A stretch of 64,000 nt of DNA from VBAU01 sp036005185 (GTDB lineage: Bacteria; Bacteroidota; Bacteroidia; Chitinophagales; Chitinophagaceae). Location of the stretch: assembly GCA_036005185.1 (NCBI GenBank), contig DASYQS010000003.1, forward strand, positions 57,868 to 121,867, given 5' to 3'. The position numbers and the translations under genes are program-made. The notes under the pieces were generated by a model, which had not been told where the DNA came from, did not search any database, and was given only the letters and a program-made list of their open reading frames with translations. Positions 28,301 through 35,922 of the stretch are shown here, one piece after another. Numbering within the stretch: the stretch's first letter is position 1; each line of letters starts with the position of its first letter.

Positions 28301-28724
28301 CAGTGAGAATTTTTCCGCTTACTGTTTGAACAAAAGGGGCACTTTCATTTTCAATATTCTTTTCTGATGTGATCACCACCAAATTGCTATTGATCTTGCG
28401 AAAAGTCAGATCAGTATTTTCCAAAGCCAGGTGCAAAATATCTTCCAGCGAGGCATCTCTGACGTCGATATTGACCTGCTTTTGCTTGGGAAGAATATCT
28501 TCTTTGTAAACGAAGCGGTAGACTCCTTGTTCTTCAATGGCCTTGAATACTCTTTCAAGAGAAGCTTTTTTTAATTTCAGGCTGATACCATCCTGGGCAT
28601 CGGCGCCTGCAAAGGATTGAAGCGAGAAAATGAAAATGAAAACGATATTTAACTTAACCATTAAGAGACATTTGAAAGTCAACCCAGACCTGCCAATTGG
28701 CAGGTCCCTTCCAATTTTTTTCAT
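25323..28724 (-). CDS. SusC-like TonB-dependent transporter with STN domain (system 2)
   Basis: 1133 residues. An unusually long N-terminus (MKKIGRDLPIGRSGLTFKC) precedes the signal (KLNIVFIFIFSLQSFAGADAQ); an internal ATG at 28661 could also start the signal directly. Domains in order: STN (about residues 65-115), carboxypeptidase-regulatory-like (about 130-215), TonB plug beginning near EVVVIGYGTQKKATLTG (about 215-345), then the 22-strand-type barrel ending in Phe (VINFGASIKF). An STN domain links such transporters to FecR/ECF sigma signalling, and both genes lie just upstream. Predicted to import oligosaccharides with its SusD partner 11 bp downstream. A 20-bp perfect palindrome covers codons 7-13, and two hairpins lie in the leader. 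Confidence 0.93.
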   Translation of the reverse strand: MKKIGRDLPIGRSGLTFKCLLMVKLNIVFIFIFSLQSFAGADAQDGISLKLKKASLERVFKAIEEQGVYRFVYKEDILPKQKQVNIDVRDASLEDILHLALENTDLTFRKINSNLVVITSEKNIENESAPFVQTVSGKILTENGEPLAGATVTEKATGNSAITKVDGSFELPVSGEKAILVISYVGYLSKEIEVTAGQNNLAIQLQLANSSLGEVVVIGYGTQKKATLTGSVSTVSGKDIVKSPSPNITSSLQGRLPGLIANQRNGQPGRDDPNILIRGTGTVPPPGSDFNTLLNLNAPLVVIDGVPRSQLGRLNPDDIESISVLKDASAAIYGARAANGVILVTTKSGSKGKADFTFTYKYALSSPTKVPDVLDAATFAEVYNEGVYYRSGRNPNYIPQYSAAAIQKFRDGSDPVLYPNTDWVGEVLKDHSYLQNINLQVNGGSSNVRYLLSFGTLQQNGILKYEPTFYRQYNFRTKVDIDLVKNFSVGANIYAILNKRTYSPISQDVNFINILQANPTIVARYPNGLLGPGRLGESPLLMDQRGYDKIDDNPIYSTFTATYKIPFVAGLKLDASFNYDLSNQFEKVWNTPYFYYEYDPNNNVYVKKQGTGQAAASLNDIYRKWTTTLYNFRISYDRIFLDDHHVAAMIGMEQQKNTFSFASAYRKNFVSAAIDQLNATPASADDKDNSGSASRSAYDNYFGRLNYDFKSKYLAEFVFRSDGSPIFPKGRRYGFFPGVSVGWRLSEEDFMKSLAAFVNQLKIRASYGELGNDRIDIYQYLQAFFPSSYVFGTSTVPGLTSGVLANPNVTWERAKKTDIGLEAQLWNGKLGIDFTYWMQKRNNILYRRNLSVPSTFGFPGLPYENIGKVNSNGFELIVSHSGSINKKLTYYLSGNIAYQRSKTVFLDEVPPAETYQKLTGQPVFSDLYYKADGIFNSKEELDKYPHHANTQVGDIKVVDLNGDGKIDDKDRYRVPYNAIPRYVFGLNSNFQYKNFDLNIFFQGQAGVKNYDGTAAALGGTDFANSSVWRATDRWSEANPNGTKPRADAWQPGNTTFFLFDATFVRLKTAELGYNIPASLLTKTRFLKDVRVFVSAFNLATWAKDVKWADPEFNGGYLNYPPQRVINFGASIKF
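28687..28706. repeat. 20-bp perfect palindrome inside the 5' end of susC (system 2)
   Basis: The sequence GACCTGCCAA is followed directly by its exact reverse complement, encoding the DLPIG region of the transporter about 18 bp after the start codon. In mRNA it could pair within the initiation region; as DNA it resembles palindromes dispersed in many Bacteroidota genomes (recalled, not checked). Confidence 0.8.
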
Positions 28725-28751
28725 ACTTTTGATTTATTACGTGATGGAAAT

Positions 28752-28811
28752 TGCTCAGGCGTGAGCAGTTGATCTGTCCAAAGAATAGTGGAGAATGTTA
28801 CCGCATTCTCC
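28752..28811 (-). promoter_or_regulatory. Two stem-loops in the fecR-susC intergenic leader (system 2)
   Basis: On the minus strand an 8-bp stem GGAGAATG/CATTCTCC with a 6-nt loop (28790-28811) is followed by a 6-bp stem TGCTCA-CGCC-TGAGCA (28752-28767), 28 bp before the susC ATG. Neither has a U-run, so they look like leader or processing structures rather than terminators. Confidence 0.55.
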
Positions 28812-28925
28812 GCTTCTTTTTATGTCCGCGATAACTAGGTTACTTTTTTCATATAGCAGTTTTTACGTTTAAAAATTCTGGCAATCGTCTAAAGAATTTG
28901 AGCCGACTGGGAAAGAATTGTATTG

Positions 28926-29987
28926 CTATTTGATTATAACTTCTCCTTTTTCGATAGCATAATGAAAATTTCCCGTCAATCTAAGAGCCTCCATCACCTC
29001 TTCCAACGTCTCATTTTCAAACACAGCCTGATATTTTGCATCTTTCAAAGCGGGATCAGAGATGGTTACCTTAACATTAAACCACCGCTCAATTTTTAAA
29101 GCAATTTTTTCGAGGGGTTCTTTGTTAAAGGCCAGACGGTTTTTTATCCATGAGGTTTCATAGGCGCTGCTATCATTCTTGTAATAATGAATTTGGCTAA
29201 TAGCAATCAAAGGATCCTCCTCGCTAATTTTTTCCTCTTTGCTTTGACTAGCATTGGGCATCTGATTTTTCACAATCAGTTTTTCATTCGGCTTGAGAAT
29301 TATTTTCTTCCCGGGATTATTTTTAACGGTTACTTCAATCGACCCATGCATCAGCGCTGTCTCGGTTTCTTTTTCATTTTCATAGGCCCTCACGTTAAAC
29401 GACGTGCCCAGCACCTTCAGATCAATGGTCTGGGTATGAACAATAAAGGCTCTTGCCTTGTCTTTAACCACATCAAAAAAGGCTTCTCCGGTCAGTGAGA
29501 CTTCTCTTTGGGCCCCGACAAAATTCTTATCGTAGGTTATCTTACTGTCTGCGTTTAACCACACATTAGATCCGTCGGGCAAAACAATTTTTGTTTTGAA
29601 GCCTCGCATGGTCAGAACGGTGTTATTTTGAGTAACTGTATTATCAAACCTGCTATTTCCCAGGGGTTTTTGAACAACCAGCCAATAACCAGTTGCCCCC
29701 GCCAACACCAATGCTGCTGCAGCCACCCAACGAACAACTCTTCGCTTTTTGAATTTTTTTGGAGTGATTGCTTCAAGTTCCTCGGAACGTATTTCGCCGA
29801 CTCGTGTGTGCAACTTTTGAAGTAGCCTATTTTTTATTTCATTGAGTTCTTCAACTGAATCAAGGTGAATTTCGATTTCGCTATCGTGATAGGAACGGTA
29901 CCAACCTAAAAGTTTTGTTTCCTCTTCGGAAGTTGCTCTACGGCCCAGGTATTTTTCAATCAACGATAAAATTTCTGTTTCTTGCAT
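28926..29987 (-). CDS. FecR-family anti-sigma factor (system 2)
   Basis: 353 residues from ATG 29987 (MQETEILSLIEKYLG); the longer frame to 30029 adds a poor N-terminus. The N-terminal cytoplasmic sigma-binding part is about residues 1-80, one transmembrane segment (VVRWVAAAALVLAGATGYWLV) about 85-105, then the periplasmic FecR domain (about 125-215: TKIVLPDGSNVWLNADSKITY, REVSLTGEAFFDV, VLGTSFNVRAY) and a C-terminal DUF4974-type module (AFNKEPLEKIALKIERWFNVKV, YQAVFENETLEEVMEALRLT). It senses the SusC STN domain across the periplasm and holds or releases the ECF sigma factor. It lies 201 bp before susC and is separated from its sigma gene by 420 bp containing a terminator. Confidence 0.92.
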   Translation of the reverse strand: MQETEILSLIEKYLGRRATSEEETKLLGWYRSYHDSEIEIHLDSVEELNEIKNRLLQKLHTRVGEIRSEELEAITPKKFKKRRVVRWVAAAALVLAGATGYWLVVQKPLGNSRFDNTVTQNNTVLTMRGFKTKIVLPDGSNVWLNADSKITYDKNFVGAQREVSLTGEAFFDVVKDKARAFIVHTQTIDLKVLGTSFNVRAYENEKETETALMHGSIEVTVKNNPGKKIILKPNEKLIVKNQMPNASQSKEEKISEEDPLIAISQIHYYKNDSSAYETSWIKNRLAFNKEPLEKIALKIERWFNVKVTISDPALKDAKYQAVFENETLEEVMEALRLTGNFHYAIEKGEVIIK

Positions 29988-30096
29988 AAAGGATGCGTAT
30001 AGGATTAAGTACCATAAGAGGCCCGGCACCCTTAGCTGGCTAGTTTTTTCTAAAAAACTGATCCCCGTATTTTAATCAATTGCCCAGCGTTAAAAG

Positions 30097-30120
30097 AAAG
30101 GGCACTGGAAAGTGCCCTTT
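30097..30120 (-). terminator. Bidirectional rho-independent terminator between sigma and fecR (system 2)
   Basis: A perfect 10-bp stem AAAGGGCACT/AGTGCCCTTT with a 4-nt loop, followed by T-rich tracts on both strands (CTTTT on minus, TTG on plus after TTTTT). On minus it lies 110 bp upstream of the fecR start and would end the sigma transcript. A closely related hairpin precedes the other sigma gene at 42995-43013. Confidence 0.85.
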
Positions 30121-30336
30121 TTGCTAATGATTATATACTAACGATGCTGCTCAATGAAACTGCTTCTGCTATACTATTTCGTCACAACTGCTTGTCGTAA
30201 CGAAATTTTGTAAAAAAAATGCCTTATTCCACCATTTTCTCAACACAAATGTTTATCGCTCTGCTACTACTCTTAAGTACAGTGAGGAGTGAATTACCCT
30301 GACCCAGGCTGTAACAAAATATTTCAATTATAAAAG

Positions 30337-30376
30337 CAAAATATTTAAACTCTACATACAAAACTTCCAATAAACA
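30337..30376 (-). repeat. Degenerate copy C of the 63-bp repeated element
   Basis: It shares ACTTCCAATAAA (plus, 30363-30374) with copies A and B, plus a weaker CAAAATATTTAAA block (versus CAAAGTATTCAAT) at nearly the same spacing (13 instead of 14 bp). The outer third is not conserved. Weak support alone, stronger with the other two copies. Confidence 0.4.
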
Positions 30377-30407
30377 GCGCCGGTGAATTTTGTAACCGGA
30401 GGATAAT

Positions 30408-30998
30408 TTACCTAATGATATTCGAAAGCAAGAAAATAAGGGTAATGGTCCAGAGTCGAACATGCTGAAGCCCTTTGCGCAACGTTTTAAGAGCTTTGGT
30501 AAGGTGCGTTTCAACCGTTTTATGAGAAATGTTCATCGCCTCTGCTATTTGAGGAATGTTCATTCCCTCTTCACGGCTGAACTTATAAACAATTCTGCTT
30601 TTTTCGGGCAGCGTTTCAACAAGACCATTAATATACTCTTTCAAAAAAATGGCATTGATATTCGCATCTTCAGTAAGACTGACCACTGGTGCAGCCCCTT
30701 CAGCTAATAACTGTTTACGCCTTTTTGTTCTTACCAAGTGTTTGAAGATGGCAAACTTCGCAGCAGTGCCCAGGTAGGCTTTAAGTTCTTTTATATCGAG
30801 AGAATTTCTCCTGTCCCACAGGCTCATAAACACATCCTGAGTTACTTCTTCGGCAAGTTGCTTGTTGCGAGAATGATAGTATGCAACGGAAAAAAGTTTT
30901 TCCCAGTAGCGGTTATAAATTTCGGTAAAAGCCCCTTCGCTACTTTGTTGCAGCAAGCAGAGAAGTTGGGCATCATTATATAAATTGTATGAGGACAT
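30408..30998 (-). CDS. ECF (sigma-70 family) RNA polymerase sigma factor (system 2)
   Basis: 196 residues from ATG 30998. Region 2 is about residues 20-90 (AFTEIYNRYWEKLFSVAYYH, EEVTQDVFMSLWDRR) and region 4 about 125-180, with the helix-turn-helix MNIPQIAEAMNISHKTVETHLTKALKTLR. This is the Bacteroidota ECF group normally paired with FecR and TonB transporters. The protein would be held by the FecR protein and, when the SusC ligand is present, would transcribe the adjacent susCD. A hydrophobic C-terminal tail (LWTITLIFLLSNII) is present, which is unusual for the family and could associate with the membrane, although it may simply be part of the fold. Confidence 0.93.
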   Translation of the reverse strand: MSSYNLYNDAQLLCLLQQSSEGAFTEIYNRYWEKLFSVAYYHSRNKQLAEEVTQDVFMSLWDRRNSLDIKELKAYLGTAAKFAIFKHLVRTKRRKQLLAEGAAPVVSLTEDANINAIFLKEYINGLVETLPEKSRIVYKFSREEGMNIPQIAEAMNISHKTVETHLTKALKTLRKGLQHVRLWTITLIFLLSNIIR

Positions 30999-31152
30999 TA
31001 AGCAAGCTAACCTAGAACAAATTAGAAAAAAGTAAGAAGAACTTTTTGATATGAGTACAATTTTTTACAAAACGCTGCGCACCATACAAAATAAGTGTAA
31101 AAAAAACAATTTATAAACAAGCCTTTATGAGGATATTTACGGCATAGCCAAG

Positions 31153-32409
31153 TTAACGTTTTGTTGAGCAGCTTAATAATCCAGCATGTACTGAGCTGAA
31201 ATCGAAGCGAGAAAGTTTATAAGTGGAAAATGAATTATCACCTTCTTTTATTTTGATATTTGTATCGATTGGTGGATTTATAAAAACCTGTGTTTTGGCG
31301 GTTACCGGCCATTTTATTTCTATACGCTCAATTGCAGCAGCTTGTCCAATACCTATATGTTGACGTAAAGGATTAGAACCAAAACTTCCACCAGAATTGA
31401 CATCGTGATAGACAGATCTCTCTTTTCCGTTTTCTATAAAGGTCACCTTTATTTTTGCATCAATAGCAGCTCTGTTAGAAACAGATCCTTCCAATAAAAT
31501 ATTTATCCAATGATTATTATTCTGTCCGGTGTTCAAATAAAAAGAATTTTCATAAGCATCTCCAGTATAAGCGCCGCCCATCTCAATATAAATGTCCTCA
31601 TCACCATCATTGTCCATATCTGCAAAAGAGATCCCGTGCCCTTTCTGCAGATTCCCTACTCTTGCAGAGGTGGTAACATCAAGAAAACTTTTTCCATTTA
31701 TATTTTTGAAAAGTTTATTTGGTACCAGTGATTTGAATTTAGGATTACCTGTACCTAAATAAAAATCAAGATAGCCGTCATTGTCAATGTCGCCAAAATT
31801 GGCGCCCATTGCAAAAGCAATCTTATTTAGACCTGCAGCAAGCGATACATCCTCAAATGTTCCGTCATGTTTGTTTCTGAACAAAAAAACCTTTCCCGAA
31901 TTTCCTACCGGGGCGCCCACAGCTTCTGCTCCGGCATAATAGGCGAGTGATTTATAAAATTCGTAGCCGCATAACAATATATCTAACCACCCATCATTAT
32001 CATAATCCCAGAACCATGTGGGAAATGTTTGTGTCAGAATATGGCTTAATCCCGCTTGTTCTGTTACATCGATAAATTTAACTGCGCCATTTTTTGGGGA
32101 AACATTTTTTAATAAAGTTTTTCTGCCGTTCAATGTTGAAATAAAAATATCAAGGAGACCATCGTTATCATAATCTCCTGAAGTAACTCCTTTCACAAAT
32201 TCTGTCAAGCTGCATCCTGCCTCGGTTGCTTGTTCTTTAAAAGTGCCATTCTTGTTATTTATATATAATTCACATGGATGAATGCCAGCAGGAGTAGTTT
32301 CATTACCTATAAAAACGTCCAGCCACCCATCGTTATTAAAATCAGCCCAGGTGGCGGTTTGGGTAGGATGGAATGAAAGCAAACCACTTTCTTTAGTTAC
32401 ATCACTATA
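31153..32409 (-). pseudogene. N-terminally truncated CRTAC1/ASPIC-type VCBS protein
   Basis: The frame opens directly behind the stop of the upstream VCBS gene, in the same frame, and reads SDVTKESGLLSFHPTQTATWADF into FG-GAP repeats (DFNNDGWLDVFIG, DYDNDGLLDIFIS, DYDNDGWLDILLC, DIDNDGYLDFYLG, DMDNDGDEDIYIE), then an ASPIC/UnbV domain (SGGSFGSNPLRQHIGIG). The product would lack signal peptide and start codon; the first usable codon is an internal TTG at 32382. CRTAC1-family proteins normally have a signal and 150 or more extra N-terminal residues ending in a DGTF-x-DVT block, so a deletion seems to have removed the spacer and 5' end. The 3' 410 codons are intact, pointing to a recent event or to read-through expression. 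Confidence 0.7.
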
Positions 32410-35400
32410 TTATTTCCGATTAACTTTGAATACCCTCAATGAATCGTTGTTGATGGCCACCAGAATTAGTTTATCACCTTTCATTGAATGAATAAGGGTC
32501 ATATCTTTCACATCACCATCTACAATAAACCCGCTTACAGTTGATGGAATAAATTGAAAGTTCTTGTCCTTGCTTCCTTTTAAAAGCCAACCATAAGACG
32601 CATCATATCTTCCGGTATTAACGTCCGTCTGATATTCGTTCCCTGCCATGATCAAATCCAAAAGTCCATCCCCGTCTACATCGTCACAAACAATAGAATT
32701 GATGGGTGCAAACTGAGCTTCTATCGGAAGTATATGCTTTTTAAATTTTCCTCCGCCAAGATTTTTAAAATAACAGCTGCGGGTTTCATCACAATTCAAA
32801 TGCAATAAGCCTTCTTTTTTATTACCGCTAAAAATTTCATCAAACGATGCTTTTGAATAATCCTTTGCCAACAAAAATTGTTTTTTAATAGCAGGCACCT
32901 GGTCGGAAAACTGCGCTCTGCTGATAGCAGGATAAAGATGTTTCTTTCCACTTTTATCCTTTATGTAATAAAAAAATACAGGATCGATGCTTCCATTTCC
33001 ATCCAGGTCTTTTGCAAACAATTGCATGGGTTTATCGCCTCTAACTTCGTAAGTACAATTCAAACCGAGGTTGCCCGCAATAATGTCCATGTCACCGTCC
33101 TTATCAATATCTGCAACTGCAAGGCTGCGCCACATTCCATTCATTTGTTCTAAACCAGTGTTCGAAGTAACCTCTTCCAGCCTGCCATGATTGTTCTTAA
33201 AAAAACGGATCGGCATCCACTCACCTGCAACGATCAAATCTGTTTGTTTATCATTATCAAAATCTGTCCATACAGAAGATGTGATCATTCCCGCTTTTTG
33301 AAGAGAAGGGCAAACTTTTTCGGTTACATCCGAAAAAATACCCTGATTGTTTTGCAGGATGAAACTTCGCGGAGAAAGCGGATATTGCCTTGCCACCCTT
33401 CCACCAATAAACAAGTCCAGGTCACCATCGTTGTCGAAATCGCCGGCACTCACAGTTCCCGCAATGGTTCGAACATCAGCTGGTATGGCATTATTGCTTA
33501 AACTAAATTTTCCTTTACCATCATTGAGATAGAATCTTGGCTTGTAAAAAATAGAAGTATCCGGCTGCTGTGTATCACCATACGTAACTATCAGGTCGAG
33601 ATCACCATCATTGTCAGCATCAAACAAAAGGCAATCCGAATCTTCTTCAAACTTTGAACTGTCAGTGAGATTTATTGAACTGAAAGTTTGATTAGCGTTT
33701 TGTAAAAAAAACTGTCCTGAAAATGTGGTGGCGCCGCCAATATAAAAATCAAGCCTGCCATCTTTATTGATATCGCCGGCAGTCAAAAAAGGTCCCAATT
33801 GCGAAAATTTTTGAGGCAGCAGCCGTTGAACTGCAAAATCATTGACTTCATAATCTGTATGCCGGTATGCAAGGCCTGATGATGTCGTAATCTCAGTAAA
33901 AAGAAAAGATGGAACTGTTTCAGTATTTTGTCGGATGCCCGTTGCATTTTTTTGAAAAGCGGTGAGAGATTGATCGGCTGAAACATTTGTCTTAATTTCT
34001 TTCCTGCCATCCGGCCACATTATTACTACTGAATCAATTTTTGTATTTGCACCCAGCCCGAAGACCAGGTCCTGATCTACTGATGAATAATAGCCTCTTA
34101 CAGGGTTCTGTTCCTGCATCTGCATTGTTCCATTGCTGAATAAACAAACTTTAGTACCAAAACCGTGTTTGTTATTTTCCTCTCCTTTTAAAACCAGTTT
34201 TAAAAAATGAGACTGTATGGACTTGTTCTTTTGAATTGTAGTGTTTATAAAAACAAAGGCCTCTTTGTCAATATTATTAATGATAAGATCAAGATCGCCG
34301 TCGTTATCGAGATCCGCATAGGCAGCTCCATTTGACATAGAGGGTTCGTTTATACCTGCCTCTTCCGAAGTATCCTTAAAAAAATAGTTACGATCGTTGA
34401 TGTATAAATAATTACCGAGGTTCACATGTTCAAGGCTTGCTAATTTTTTCTTGAGCGCTTTTTGTTGTTCTTTTTTATCAGTAATAGTGTTAAATGCCTC
34501 ATGACTGAACTCTAAAAAATCAGCATTAATAAAATCTCTTCCTATCCCATTGGTAATATGTACATCCTTCCACCCATCGTTATTAAAATCAGCAAGTAAA
34601 ACACTCCAACTCCAGTCGGTTGCAGAAATACCGGCCAACTGTCCTATCTCGCTAAAAAAGGGTAATGCTGTATTTCCGTAATATCTGTTTCCATTATTTA
34701 ACTGCAACATGTTTCTCATAAACGAGGGCTCATATCCTCTGTACCGCTCTGCCTTATAGCGTTCATAATTCATGGAAGAATAGGTAACTTTTTTTCTTTC
34801 ATTGTATTCCGGCAGCATATCCAATGTAACAACGTCGCTTAATCGGTCGTTATTCAGGTCGGCGACATCAACTCCCATACTGGAGTAACTTTGATGGCGC
34901 ATTGCTTTATCAATGCAATCAGTAAAAGTTCCGTTCTTATTATTCAGCCATAAAATATCGTTTGATACAAAATCGTTGGCGACATAAATATCCGGCCAGC
35001 CATCATTATTAAAATCGCTTACCGATACGCCTAATCCATAACCATCGTCTTTTATGCCGGCCTGTAAACTAACATCAGTAAAAACAGGATGGCCTACGTG
35101 TAAGGAATCACCATCATTTCGGTACAGCTTATCATTGGCAGGCGAGTTTCCGGTTTTATCCCGAGGGACAATATAATTGGCACTGACATTACTGTTGTTA
35201 AAAGTATAATTGGCCAGGTACATATCCAGGTCACCATCCTTGTCGTAATCAAAAAAAACAGCCTGTGAGGAATAACTCGTGTCAGCAAGGCCGTACGCAT
35301 CTGCTTCCTCTTTAAATGTTAGGTTGTGTTGATTGATGTATAACAGATTTTTTGACCGGCGAAAAAGATTCTTGCCATAGGTACAGATGTAAATATCATC

Positions 35401-35805
35401 ATAGCCATCGCTGTTGATATCTGCAATACTTACTCCTGTCGCCCATACATCAGTAACCAGTCCTGCATTCTTAGTGATGTCCTCAAACTGGTTATTACCT
35501 TTATTGATGTAAATGCGGCTGCTTACCTGGTTGGCTGTAAAAACAATATCTTTTAAACCATCATTATTAAAATCCCCAATGCCCACTCCACCGCCCATAT
35601 ATCCAAATTCATTGATAATGGAGTTGGTTGAATCCGTATCATGAATATCGTTGCTGAAATCAATACCCGATTCTGATGGCTCCAGTTTTGAAAATAAATG
35701 ATTACCCTCTTTATTACTTTTTATTTCACACGCTTGTATTAGAAAAGTAAACATTAAGAAATAAGCCGTTATTTTCAATGTTACTTTCAAAACATCCACT
35801 TGCAT
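32410..35805 (-). CDS. Large VCBS/FG-GAP repeat lipoprotein with ASPIC/UnbV domain
   Basis: 1131 residues from ATG 35805 with a lipobox Cys26 (FLIQACEIK), so lipid-anchored and probably at the cell surface. There are many FG-GAP/VCBS calcium-binding loops of D-x-N/D-x-D-G type (DFNNDGLKDIVF, DINSDGYDDIYI, DYDKDGDLDMYL, DFDNDGDLDLFIG), implying one or two beta-propellers. An ASPIC/UnbV domain sits about residues 530-610, and a second propeller follows to the end. Such proteins are often encoded right after SusCD in Chitinophagaceae and relatives; their job is not established. A role as an accessory surface glycan-binding protein is plausible. It follows the susD terminator by 66 bp. Confidence 0.85.
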   Translation of the reverse strand: MQVDVLKVTLKITAYFLMFTFLIQACEIKSNKEGNHLFSKLEPSESGIDFSNDIHDTDSTNSIINEFGYMGGGVGIGDFNNDGLKDIVFTANQVSSRIYINKGNNQFEDITKNAGLVTDVWATGVSIADINSDGYDDIYICTYGKNLFRRSKNLLYINQHNLTFKEEADAYGLADTSYSSQAVFFDYDKDGDLDMYLANYTFNNSNVSANYIVPRDKTGNSPANDKLYRNDGDSLHVGHPVFTDVSLQAGIKDDGYGLGVSVSDFNNDGWPDIYVANDFVSNDILWLNNKNGTFTDCIDKAMRHQSYSSMGVDVADLNNDRLSDVVTLDMLPEYNERKKVTYSSMNYERYKAERYRGYEPSFMRNMLQLNNGNRYYGNTALPFFSEIGQLAGISATDWSWSVLLADFNNDGWKDVHITNGIGRDFINADFLEFSHEAFNTITDKKEQQKALKKKLASLEHVNLGNYLYINDRNYFFKDTSEEAGINEPSMSNGAAYADLDNDGDLDLIINNIDKEAFVFINTTIQKNKSIQSHFLKLVLKGEENNKHGFGTKVCLFSNGTMQMQEQNPVRGYYSSVDQDLVFGLGANTKIDSVVIMWPDGRKEIKTNVSADQSLTAFQKNATGIRQNTETVPSFLFTEITTSSGLAYRHTDYEVNDFAVQRLLPQKFSQLGPFLTAGDINKDGRLDFYIGGATTFSGQFFLQNANQTFSSINLTDSSKFEEDSDCLLFDADNDGDLDLIVTYGDTQQPDTSIFYKPRFYLNDGKGKFSLSNNAIPADVRTIAGTVSAGDFDNDGDLDLFIGGRVARQYPLSPRSFILQNNQGIFSDVTEKVCPSLQKAGMITSSVWTDFDNDKQTDLIVAGEWMPIRFFKNNHGRLEEVTSNTGLEQMNGMWRSLAVADIDKDGDMDIIAGNLGLNCTYEVRGDKPMQLFAKDLDGNGSIDPVFFYYIKDKSGKKHLYPAISRAQFSDQVPAIKKQFLLAKDYSKASFDEIFSGNKKEGLLHLNCDETRSCYFKNLGGGKFKKHILPIEAQFAPINSIVCDDVDGDGLLDLIMAGNEYQTDVNTGRYDASYGWLLKGSKDKNFQFIPSTVSGFIVDGDVKDMTLIHSMKGDKLILVAINNDSLRVFKVNRK

Positions 35806-35870
35806 TGTATAAAATTATGGCTGGAGAAATCAATAAAAGCTCATATTGCAAAAGATAAATTAATTAAACT

Positions 35871-35899
35871 AAAAAGCCATTACATTTTGCAATGGCTTT
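35871..35899 (-). terminator. Rho-independent terminator after susD (system 1)
   Basis: The minus-strand stem AAAGCCAUUGC/GUAAUGGCUUU (11 bp, one G-U) has a 5-nt A-rich loop and runs into UUUUUAGUUUAAUUAAUUU. It begins 24 bp past the SusD stop, the same place as in system 2. Confidence 0.85.
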
Positions 35900-35922
35900 G
35901 AAAAGAGTAATAAAAGAAACTA

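Larger units (their letters stand above)
29988..30407. other. 420-bp gap between sigma and fecR (system 2)
   Basis: No coding frame is credible. Going in the minus direction from the sigma stop it holds a degenerate copy (C) of the 63-bp element near 30337-30376, an imperfect nested hairpin at about 30175-30203 (TTTCGT/ACGAAA enclosing ACAA/TTGT), the motif ATCGTTAGTA and a strong terminator at 30097-30120. Confidence 0.6.

Noticed and set aside
31153..32382. Complete 409-residue VCBS gene starting at 32382
   Set aside because: The start would be an internal TTG in the middle of a conserved block, with no signal peptide, and the frame continues back to the stop of the preceding gene.
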